Origin: Siphonodentalium dalli
Lineage: Eukaryota > Mollusca > Scaphopoda > Gadilida > Siphonodentaliidae
Assembly: GCA_032622095.1 (NCBI GenBank)
Contig: CP136061.1
Location: forward strand, 252,289,582 to 252,353,581
Length of the DNA stretch: 64,000 nt
Direction of reading: 5' to 3'
The notes under the pieces were generated by a model, which was not told the origin of the DNA, did not search any database, and worked only from the letters and a program-made list of their open reading frames with translations. The translations under genes were made by a program, and so were the position numbers. Below are positions 37,101 to 49,100 of the stretch, in pieces (positions within the stretch are counted from its first letter, which is position 1; every line of letters begins with the position of its first letter).

Positions 37101-40100
37101 TCTAATTAGTCTGTGGAATAAGTGAATTAAGACTTTCTATGATAGTTTGGAAGATCACTTTATCTTTTCATTTTGACTGTATTTACGTTCTGTATTTTTA
37201 TATGATTCGGATATGTAGTTCTGCATGCCGATATTGAAATCATATCAATATATATATATATATATATCATGTACGGGTAGTACAATGTCATAATTTGTCA
37301 TTATTTATATAGGTTTAATTAAGTTTATATCCATTACAAAGTTTTCCCTACATTTTCTAGATCTGGGAAAGTATATTAACCCATGATTACTATGGGCAGA
37401 AAAATATAATATTTATAAATAATATTACTTTTTCCTTAAGGGAAGCCCGAAACTGAACTATATGGATTACGTCTCCGGCCTTGTGTCAATCAGGAGGGTT
37501 AAAATTTTATTGCTGTGCCGACCCCACTCACATCCGTGTCCAGATTAGTCTCGCATGAATACACCCGCATTCTATCTATTGTCTAGTCAGTTTTTTATTT
37601 CCGACTTAATCATGAGATTTGCGAGTCGCGGGGTTGGGAATGGCACCACCATGGGAGGGATCTATGATAGTTCAGTTTCGGGCTTCCCTTAAGGAAAAAG
37701 TAATATTATTTATAAATATTATATTTTTCCGCCAAGGAGAAGCCCTCAACTGAACTATATGGATTAGAATGCAAGCCCAGGAGGAGGCACGAGCAATAAA
37801 GTTAATTAATATCCAAATTCGATGGGAATGTACTCTTCCGAAACATGATTCATGTAAATGTGATTTAGTCATGAATCAGATATGATTATGTTACGTGAAA
37901 GAGCTCCCAATTCAGATTACGACATTGCTCAAATGTGTACCGCCCGCCCCCCTTGTTATTGGAATAAACATCCCAGGTAGTGCCATATAATTCATGCTAG
38001 CGAGACAACCGAGCAAGTACAACTTTGCTGCATCCTATTCTCTTTGTCATCTTCTTCGCTCTCTCGACAGTTCACATTATGAACTGATGTCACATGCAGC
38101 CATTGTGTAGGCCATAAGATATCAGAATGCTTATGATACACCAGGGAGCAAATTAACTGGAATCGCATCGCGATTTGCCACTGAAATGTGGATACCGGTA
38201 ATAGCGAGGAATTTCTTTATACATGTATGATGTTATAAAAATGCTATCTAATCATGTCAATGTGAGATTATTTGCTAATCAGATATCGAAAGTAAATTGC
38301 TCCCTGTGATACACAAACCAGATATAAAAATGATATGCTGCAGATATCATAGCGAGGTATGAGGTTTCATTATATCATGCCACACATCTGTACTCCAGCC
38401 TCGTATAATGTAGAGAGCAGGGAACGCCATCATGATCCAAGGTATCATTGCATACCAGTATATATGGGATTAGAGAACACCACAGCGGACTTGATGAACA
38501 AGCATAGAAGCATCAGTGATCTATGATGGCGCACATAACGAGTGTCGGGTACATTTCGAAATGATCAAATGTAGCAGAATGATCAAAATTGCAAAATGAC
38601 CGGTGAAGGAGTGGCCTGGAGGTATCCCGAAGGTATTACGATTCCAGGAGATTGGACCCCATCGTGTGGAGATGTGGGCCACTGCACCGTGGGGAAGAGA
38701 TAGAAGGCTGGTTGGTGCAGCTCTTGGAGGCACGCAACAAGACTTCCCCACCCAGATCATTCAGCCTTTCTTTCCTACCGGTGAAGGAGTGGCCTGGAGG
38801 TATCCCTAAGGTATTACGATTCCAGGGGATTGGACCCCATCTTGTGGAGATGTGGGCCCCTGCACCATGGGGAAGAGTTAGAAGGTTGGTTGGTGCAGCA
38901 CTTGGAGGCACGCAACAACAAGTCTTCCCCACCCAGATCATTCAGCCTTTCTTTCCTACCGGTGAAGGAGTGGCCTGGATGTATCCCGAAGGTATTACGA
39001 TTCCAGGGGATAGACTGGACCCCATCTTGTAATGATGTGGGCCACTGCACCATGGGGAAGAGTCAGAAGGCCATTTGGCTGGTGCGCTATGTCTAGACTA
39101 TGAGAGCAAGAGCGTCACGTGACAACGAGTCTACCCCACCCAGAACATCCTCCAAAGGCTATTTTTTCTCTTTCTTCTTTTTATTTCTTCTTTCTTTTTC
39201 TGTTCTTCTTTTTTCTTTTATAAAAGAATCCTCGTCCGACAGTGTGCCTGACGACCCACTGTCGACCCGCGATTCTTGCTCATCGTCGTCAAACCTGCCG
39301 ACGCCATGCGATGCAGAGAAGCATGTCAAGATCGACGCCAACAGAATTGGCTGCATCAGGTTGGGATACCAGACTGTGGAAGAGGCCTACTCTGAAATGG
39401 TTCGACGCAAGACAAATGCTCTTGCATTTGGGATAAGTAGCTATGGCCTGTCCAAGGTCACCCCCTCAAATTCTGGGGCATCATCAAGCTGCGCCCCCAA
39501 GGCCAGAGGGAATAAGTTCTGATGAGCCATTTGATCAGAGGAAGCCCCTTCCATGGAATCCCCCAAATGCAGGTGGTCCTGACCAAACTGGAATAAATGT
39601 CGATGACATACCACTATGATCGCATGACGGCGGAGGAGCAGGCCCGGATGTATCCCGAAGGTATTACGATTCCAGGGGATCGACTGGACCCCATCTTGTA
39701 ATGATGTGGGCCACTGCACCATGGGGAAGAGTCAGAAGGCCATTTGGCTGGTGCGCTATGTCTATGAGAGCATATGCGTCACGTGACAACGAGTCTTCCC
39801 CACCCAGAACAGCCGCCAAAGGCTACTCCCAGGTGCCCAATAAACAGATCTTCGTGGCAGGAATCCAGGCCGAAATCAAAATACTGATGGAAATTTCACT
39901 CTATGTGGAATAATAGTATATCGATGTGAATTTTTTCGAAATTTAATAATCGTATTGCCACTACCATTAGGCACCTGAGAGAAAGGTGCCGGAGCAATCG
40001 CCCGTGAAGATTGGTTTCCCGAATCAACCGCATGCAGCACCCGCCTACCATTGGTTCAACTGCCGTAGCAGGACCTGGGGGGCCAGAACTGGTCCTGCCC

Positions 40101-43100
40101 GAGGTAAAGACTGGTACGGTTGCTCAAAGTAGGTAATCATTGACTAATATGCCCTTACCCAACGATAACAAGTAATACACCCGTGAATGAGCAACCTGCA
40201 CGGTGTGTGGCCATCAAATTCGAATCATGTTCGACTGCAAGACATGCTGTTAGTTATAACAAAGCAAGGTTAATATACATAACACAATACAACCTAGGTT
40301 ATTGAATATAAAGTAAGGTTAATATAAAATCACGTTATACCCCTGGCCACGTGATCTTACCTGCTATGACAGGTAAGATACTGTCTTTTCTCGTATATGA
40401 GGACGATGAGTTCCGAATGCACATAGGCAAGAACTAGGCGGTTTCCGTTAGGAAAGTGCGCTTACAGCGGACGTGAAGATACGAATGCCTGTATTTTCGT
40501 CATGATTGTATCGAATCGTTTTGTCACATAATCAGTGGATATGTCGATGATATACCACTATGATCACATGACTGCGGAGGAGCAGGCCCGGATGTATCCC
40601 GAAGGTATTACTATTCCAGGGGATCGACTGGACCCCATCTTGTAATGATGTGGGCCACTGCACCATGGGGAAGAGTCAGAAGGCCATTTGGCTGGTGCGC
40701 TATGTCTATGAGAGCAAGAGCGTCACGTGACAACGAGTCTTCCCCACCCAGAACAGCCGCCATAGACGAAGAGCCATGTCATGGCCGGTTTCGGAAATAT
40801 ATTGGCAGTAGATGTGCGCAATATAAACGCTGCGCATGTAAGCTCGCATTAGACATGTAACAATACAAATGCAGTCCTTTCTGCGCAATATAAATGTGTT
40901 GCATGTAACTGCGCATCATACACGAGTGAAAGCTATGTGGCAGAATATCGTTTTGATATATGTGGAAATAGAAGTTAGTGAGCCAAGTGATGGTCTCTAC
41001 TGGAAAGACTATTGGCAGTGAATCTGGAGCACGTGACAATATGTATTCTTTCTATTTCGCTGTTTGCCGTTATCATTCACTGATGAAACTGCAAAGTATG
41101 TCAGTATTGGGATGAAAACTGTTCACCATATGTAAGCATACTAGTAGTCAGTTCTGACAGCATACATGAGGCCCTGATACGATATGATTGTCATGTACAA
41201 TGTATGGAACTATTACGGCGTGCAATACATCATTGCAAGCTCGGCCACGCCGAGGCATATTAGAGCCTACGGTAAGATGGCTTAGTGTCAGGCCACAAAG
41301 TTTTCACTTCATTGCAGTTGGTGAACAATAGTTCGTAGGAACCCAAACTGTACATACATGGATGTAAAGAATGCAACACAATATTTAGAACGTCAGACAA
41401 CACATCAATTCGAAGTGTGGTTATATATGTGATAACGAATACCATCCCCCTGTTACGGAGTGTTAGTAACTATTGTACTGATGATACAATGAGTTATATG
41501 ATATTTAATCGTGATAGACAAGGTAGAATTTTCGAAATACCTTGAAGTCGATGTAATGTGTTATTACATTTGTCATGTGTCTAACAAGACCACGCGCTCA
41601 TACATACTGGCGGGCGTAGATTCGCAGGTATTGATCGTTAAAACAATATTACAGATCGCTCAGTCGAAAGAAATGTGAATTGTCATCTGATAGTGATAAC
41701 AAGTACTATCTTTCGTATTTATTCATGTAAATTATTACAAAGGAGGATATGGCTGTCCTGTGCAACTTTCTGCGAATTAACAGAGCAGTGCCATGTATGA
41801 TTTGGCAGTATACATTAGGATACAAAGCAACGGAACTTACGAAATAACCGAAGCGAGTCGACGGAAACTTATGTAAAGTGAAACACGTGTAGCACGAAAT
41901 TAGGAGACATCGCATACCGTACTACATTGCGTCCTCAATTGTAAGTCATGATAGTCATCACGCCGTATGTGTGGCACAATATGCACTATGTGGTTTTGCC
42001 ACAAGTAAGCTATGTGCTTCTTTAGTCATTGTCAAGATGGCCATCTTAATTCCAATTGTTGGAAGATAAAGCCGTCTTGAGGAAAACACGGAAACAAATT
42101 ACGGATACAGTGAAACGAAAAAGGTTCCCGTTTCGGATGTGAGAAATATTAATTAACTATCGGGTACAATAAATTGCAAGTTTGTAATATCAACAATAAA
42201 TATTGAGTCGATAAACTCGCAACACAGAAAGATACAACCTTGAGAAAATAGAAACGATCCTGTCCTGGCGAGGAGGAATAAAAACTGACTAGACAATAGA
42301 TAGAATGCGGGTGTATTCATGCGAGACTAATCTGGACACGGATGTGAGTGGGGTCGGCACAGCAATAAAATTTTAACCCTCCTGATTGACACAAGGCCGG
42401 AGACGTAATCCATATAGTTCAGTTGAGGGCTTCTCCTTGGCGGAAAAACAAAATTGAAATAAAACCTGTGCGCCCGCATTGATTTAAAAAAAAAACGTCT
42501 GAGAATCAAATATTCCTTTTTTGTTTGGCCCAACCTACCTACTGATTCTTGAAACTTTTATAGGGTCAGGGGGGAAACAATAATAGTTTTAAATGTGGTC
42601 CTACTTAGGGCTGGACGATATTAACGAAAATAAAAACCGCGATTTTTGGAAATTAAAACCGTGGTTAACAATATAATCGCGTTTTTTTTTAAACAGATAC
42701 AAGAAACTGAAAACAACTTCTCACTGTTCGCTAGAATCACATCATTGTCATTAGTTTTGACAAGTTGGCATCGGGAATAACATACCCGGTATAATTATGC
42801 AACCACTCAACCAGTGACAACCTCATGCTCGATCGATATTGGCGGAATGAAAAGTAAATTCACTGGTTAAATTCCGCTATTCGGACAATTTCGTTCCGGT
42901 GACTTGACAAATTCTGGTATATACCGGTAATTAATAAAACCATTATCTCGTATATGCCAAAACTAAAAGTGTTCTATACTATAGTATCCTTTTCTAACTC
43001 GATATGTTCAACTATGTTGAGTAAATATATATGCTATTCCCGATGACACTTGCGTCGCTTGACAACTGGAAATGTGGTTTACCGTCAAGACAAATTTGAC

Positions 43101-46100
43101 AATGATGTTCAGTCTTTTCGCGAAGTCCAAATACACGTAGTACATAACTTTTGGAATTCAGCCAAGCAAGGACATCATGTATTGTTGGGCGGGTTTGAAG
43201 CTCTAATTCTATACAATTGGTTTTAACCAATCGCAGTGAGTGGTTTCTTCTAGACGAGAAGAGGGCGGTATCTTCGCCCATTTATTATTTTGATTGACGG
43301 TGCATGTGCATCGTTGTACTGAAGGAAGAGGCGTGGCACGACTGACATTCATATCGATCTATCACCTGATCAGTCGTCGATTCATTTGGTGAATTCTCTT
43401 GTAATAAATATTTCGCAGGAAAGACGGAGAGCGAAAGAGGGACGTATTCTGGGTTTTCATATTCCCCCAATTTCGTTAGTCGTTCTAAACGTTGTTTACT
43501 ATGATGATTGAATATTGAAAAAATAGGACACGGGATTTAGTTGGAATTTAAAACTTAAATAACTCGATTTAGGCTTGAGTTAAACTATTTATTTGTATAT
43601 ATGCTTATGATTGGATGGCACCCACTGATTGCCGACGATATTACGATTATTTTAGATTAGACGATATTACTGACGATATTGAAATTTTAACCGGGTATTG
43701 TCGATTAATCGGGAAACCGCCCAGCACTAGTCCTACTCCGTGTCATACCTTGTTGAATCCCGGTTCTGGTGGTTTCCCTCCGCCCTCCGTGGGAACAGTC
43801 TTACTAAGCAGCTGATTGGTGAGTGTTTGTATCTGGGATAGTAGATTGTTGTCAAACAGTGGCGTCTGCTGCTGTTGAGGCATTTGCATTAGTTCCGTCT
43901 GCAGCTTGAGTTGTTGCTGAAGCAGCTGTAGCTGTTCTAAATGAGCCTGCTGTTCTGTAAGACTGATAGCGCCTCCCTGTAAATATATTAAAAATTATTA
44001 AAATTGTAAAAAATTGTAAAAAATAATAACAAATGATGAAAAATTGTTAGGCCAATGCATTCTCTTATATATGCGAGGCGACCTATGGTCGACTCGCATA
44101 TATAAGAGAATGCATTGGCACAGGGTATATGGGTTGATACAAAAATCGGACCGGGCAATGAAAGGGTTAAGTAATTGACCCAGTAACTGGGGTTATTATG
44201 TATTTATAACCGCAGTAAAACCATAACTGCATCAATGTTAACGGTTTTGTGATGGCTATGGCACACTGATTAAATACGGAAAGAAACCCTGATAATATTC
44301 CTTGACTGCCTGTACACTGTACAAAGCTAATGAACTGCTGACTGTGACATATAAATTTGTTGGAGCCGCAATTGTACTGGAAGTTACCATTTCATACCAG
44401 CTGATGATTTCATGGGTTCTAACCACACAATCCTGATTGTCTTGTGGTTTGTAACCACGTTTAAGTCTAACTGGAGTAGCCCCTAAACCCGGCCTCATAT
44501 TTTTAGTCAAGACACACATGTTATGTAAGAGCTTAGCACAATGATATCAATGTCAATGGTGGAGTTAACTTTAGTTAATTAGAATATAACTAGCTGATGT
44601 GCCCAACTTCGTCTGGGCTATTTAGGGATTTCTTTGTGATCGCCTCCGTCTGTGCAGAATAGACACGTTGAAAAGTATTAGGAGAAAGAAAAACTATTGT
44701 TCGATCAGTCCAGAAACATGCCTACAGACCTTCTCAAAAGTAATGGCCCTCCCGACCGCGTTACGACCGCGTTGGAGTAACGTTACGACCGCGTTGGTCC
44801 AACGCGGTCGTAACGTTACTCCAACGCGGTCGGGGAAACCGCCAACGCAACATAACGCGGTCGGCACGAGCACCAACGCAACAAACGCGGTCGAGATAAC
44901 CGTCAACGCAACAAACGAGATCGGGAGAATAGCTTATCAACTGTAATAATAATTATTGAATAACATTGTAAACATGAACTTTGAGACATGAACTCATTTT
45001 ATTAAAAAAACATTAAATTGAAAAGAGAAAATTCTGGAAAAAAATAATAAATAAATGCAGATCACATCGATCGCGCTGCACGAATTAATAGAGATGCAAT
45101 TGAGATTTCTAACAAACAAAAAACTTTGAGTTCACGTCGCAATGTACATGTACGTGTATTCTTTGAATATTTAATATTCAGCGTCACCTCCTAATAAAGG
45201 TCAATAACCTGTACGCCAAGGGTCCGATGTCATTTGAAATCTTCGTGAGGGTACGATAAAACACACATCTACATTTACACGCACGTTGGTAATTGACACA
45301 TGGATATACATGTACAGTGATGCAAATAATTTAGAATATTAATTATCCATGTGTTGTGAAATACATGTAAAACAAACAGCGCTCAGATTTGGTTACCAGT
45401 GATTTGTCACTTTAACCAACAGACCCCGGATCAAAAGCATGACACGAATGATTGACAGCGGTGTCAATAGACGCAAATACAATACGGGGCGTGTCTTCGG
45501 TAAAGTGGAGAGTGATACCATGCGACTCAAACGGAATTCTCGATTGAAAACGTGCTGTCATAACTTCGTCGGTTTTGATTGGCTAGTGACCACTCGATGA
45601 AGTCTTGTTCAGGTGTTACTTTATTCATTGATGATGAAATAACGAAATCAGTCGTATTCAATGGTGCTTCGAAGAGACCAACAATGTTTAATCCGCTATT
45701 GTGGAGGCAAGCATATGTCTTATGATAAATATTAACTTTCTTTTTACCGTAGGATATATAAGTTGAATAATATTGTTAACTTCAGTTTTTTTTTCACCGG
45801 AATTAAATCACTGCAATTCAATTATTTATTTGTCTTCATCAAATATTTGAAAACAATGTACATTTGAAGATCCAAGCGCCGTCCGACGCAGTAGATACCA
45901 AATTAGACAAAATTGTTTGTTTTTTTCTAGATTTCCGGGTTATAAAAGAAAACTTTAATATAGTCACCATCAATTATTATGTCACAGAAATCGCAAAAAA
46001 AACACACAAATGTCCACCGTTTTATTATCGATCTATATCTACATACGTTTGTGGTTTTACATTGAAAACGAGTACAAACTATCATAATTTAAACGCTCTT

Positions 46101-49100
46101 TATTACATACCACATTTCGGTGTAAACATGGACGCTCTTTATTAGAAGCGATAATTTGAATTTTTGAGTGAGTTAAATGTATTCTCTTGAAAGCCGATAT
46201 CTAGTCATCAAAACCTCATATAATAAAAAGTTCTTTTGTACATATATTTACAGTATGCTCCGAAATTCGTTATCATGTCTACTGACAAGTACATCGTACA
46301 CCGGACAAAATGTATACGGTAATTTAATGTCCCGCAATAAAAAAAAAACACCACCACCAGATAATTTTCTGTAACTCCACCCATATTTGAAAATTGATTG
46401 ATATGTGTACATGCAGTATGTAAAAATCGGCATGACCGCCAACGCAACAAACGCGGTCAAGTTGACCGTCAACGCAACAAACGCAGTCGAGATAACCATC
46501 AACGAAATGGAACGTTTCCAAAATAATACAATGTTGTTGACGTGATGGGAGTAATGCATGATAGATTTGTGTTAAAATGTTTTACATATTGGCCCACATT
46601 TAGATTTTTTCCGGGAAAAAATAATATATTAATGTAAATCACGTTGATCGCGCTGCACGAATTAATGGAAACGTAATCGAGACTGCTAACAAACAAAACA
46701 TATTGATGTCACGTCGCTATGTACATGTACATGTATGTGTGTTATTTGAATATTTAATATTCAGCGTCATATCCGTTTAAATGTCGATTACCTGTACGCT
46801 CATGTATAGACCAAGGGTATTGTGTCAGTTCCGATGTCGGCCGAAACTGTATGAAACAATAAAGCGCGTTTATATATGCCATAAACACACGCCATGAAAA
46901 ATTCCAGAAATGTTCACGACGCTCGTTATGTATACCACTATACACGTGCATGTACATGTAGCATTAAATAAACCAATAATCATTATAAAATAAACACGAT
47001 TTGTGATTTATGTCGAAGAATACCATGACTTGATTATTCGGACTTTCATTAGCCTCTCGTCGGTAGTTCGTAAAATATTATCCAGATATCAGTGCCCCTT
47101 TAATACAAGGAAAACATAACTTCCCCATCGCGAACCTCTATTGGACCACGCACGCTGCTGAATGGTGACATTGTCTCGTTCTTTGAAGTTATTATTAAAT
47201 TTAGATCAAAGGAATTTCTGCAAGATATTTTTATACCATGTAGCAACTTTGTGAAGTTGACTCCTCCTTCTAGCTTGTATTCTGTATTGATTGACTGTGA
47301 TTCAAACACAGAATTCTCGACTGGACACGTGCAAGCATAACTTTGTCTGTTTTGATTGGCTAGCGGACATCGTGTGCCACAATGATCACGCAATGAGGCC
47401 GTGTCACTTTCACGATGATGAAATAAACTTACTCAACGTGGCTTCGAAGAGACGTTACATGTTTCAGTAATTGTCCGCTATTGTATTGGCAAGCATACAT
47501 GTATTGTAAATAACTAAATATTAACTTTTACTTTTTACCGTACTAGTAGTATATATAACTTTAATAATTCAGTTAAATTCTGTTTTTCTCACCAGAATTA
47601 AATCACTGCAATTCAGTTTCTTTATGTGTCCTCATCAAATATTTAAAAACAAAACATATACATTTGAAAACGTGTGTGCGACGGTGCGTTGATCATTAGC
47701 GCAACGTGTTTAACGTAAACGCGGTCTGCGTTAAACTTCAACGCAGTCTGCGTTAAACTTCAACGCGGTCCGTTGATGTTCAACGCGGTCGTAACGTATC
47801 AACAACGCGTTATCAACGCAAAAACCGCGTTACGTTGGCGTTACGACTGCGTTACGACCACGTTGAGGACCGCGTTAAAAGGGCCACTTATTTTGGGAAG
47901 AAAGAAAAAACTATTGTTCGATCGGTCCAGAAACATGCCTATTATAGTATATGAGCATATATGAGGGAGATCAATGTCAAGAACAGTCGCACGTGAATTG
48001 GACACGCCCATATTCTTCCCGGGATCAAAGTAGGCCTACATACCAAATTTGAGTCAGATCGGTCGAGCAGTTTTCGACTCTCTAACACACATACATACAG
48101 ACAGAAGATCCAAAATATATATTAATAGACTAGCTGATGTGCCTGACTTCGTCCGGGCTATTTATGGATTTGTTTTGAAAAATATTAGGAGAAAGAAAAA
48201 AATATATTATTCGGTCGGTCCAGAAACATGCCTATATGAGCGTATATGAGCAAGGTCAAGGACACGGTCGCACGTGAAAGTGGACCCGCCCATATTGTTC
48301 CCGGGATCAAAGTTGGCCTACATTCCAAATTTGAGTCAGATCGGTCGAGCAGTTTTCGAGTCTTATAACACATATACATACAGACAGAAGTTACAAAATA
48401 TATAATAGATTATGATATTCAATTGGAGTTGGATTATTTAGTGTTGACTGAGATAAACATGGGTGATTGAACAATTCTGTCAACATGAAAAGACATTTAA
48501 AATGTAACATTATTTTTTCTTGAAGGTGTCTTTACTTCCTCTTTGGTTGTGATAAGGAAATCAGTATTAACTTTAGTAAATACCATAATTAATTTTTATA
48601 ATTTGAGTAAAACTTATCGTATTCAAAAATCTTGTGAAATTCATGTACATTTCTGCTATTTTTTTCCAACCTAAATGTTTGTAAACCAGGCAGTGTTCGC
48701 GCTGTCGGTAGCCAAATTAGCCAATGGCTAATCTTTTTCGAATTTGGCTAATAAAAATTTCATTCGGCTAAACTTTTTTTGAACCCAAATGGAGACTGAA
48801 AGCATGGAGCCAGAAAGCTAATTAATAAAAGCGCTCAATAGATCGACATTCAAGACGAAGTTAGGTGACGAAAGTATTTCATTATTTTCGTACTTATGAA
48901 ATATCGTACAAAGGGAAAACCGATCGACAACTCTATCAACCAAGCGATCACAAAGTGATATGCAATCATCTTTAGTTTTCACAAGACGGACATTCAAAGA
49001 CGCATGGACATTAAACCGACCGTGGTTGAATTATAACAATGTGAAGAAACCAATGTTTTGTAAAGTGCATTGACGCCGGTATATAAGCAATTTGTTCGTA

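Larger units (their letters stand above)
37724..42448. mobile_element. 4.7-kb TIR element with exon-like cargo (pack-type)
   Basis: Perfect 42-bp TIRs: TTTTTCCGCCAAGGAGAAGC to ACTATATGGATT at 37724-37766 and reversed at 42407-42448. The interior is GC-richer than its surroundings at 38590-40770 and carries repeated gene-like modules (separate entries). No transposase or recombinase recognised. The inserted target is repeat E. Best reading is a nonautonomous DNA transposon that captured gene fragments; the source gene is not recognised. Confidence 0.72.

Noticed and set aside
43012-43470. Cys/His-containing minus frames as a zinc-finger gene
   Set aside because: They lie inside a hAT-type element with clear target duplication and do not match a finger spacing I can name; kept only as a remark in that entry.
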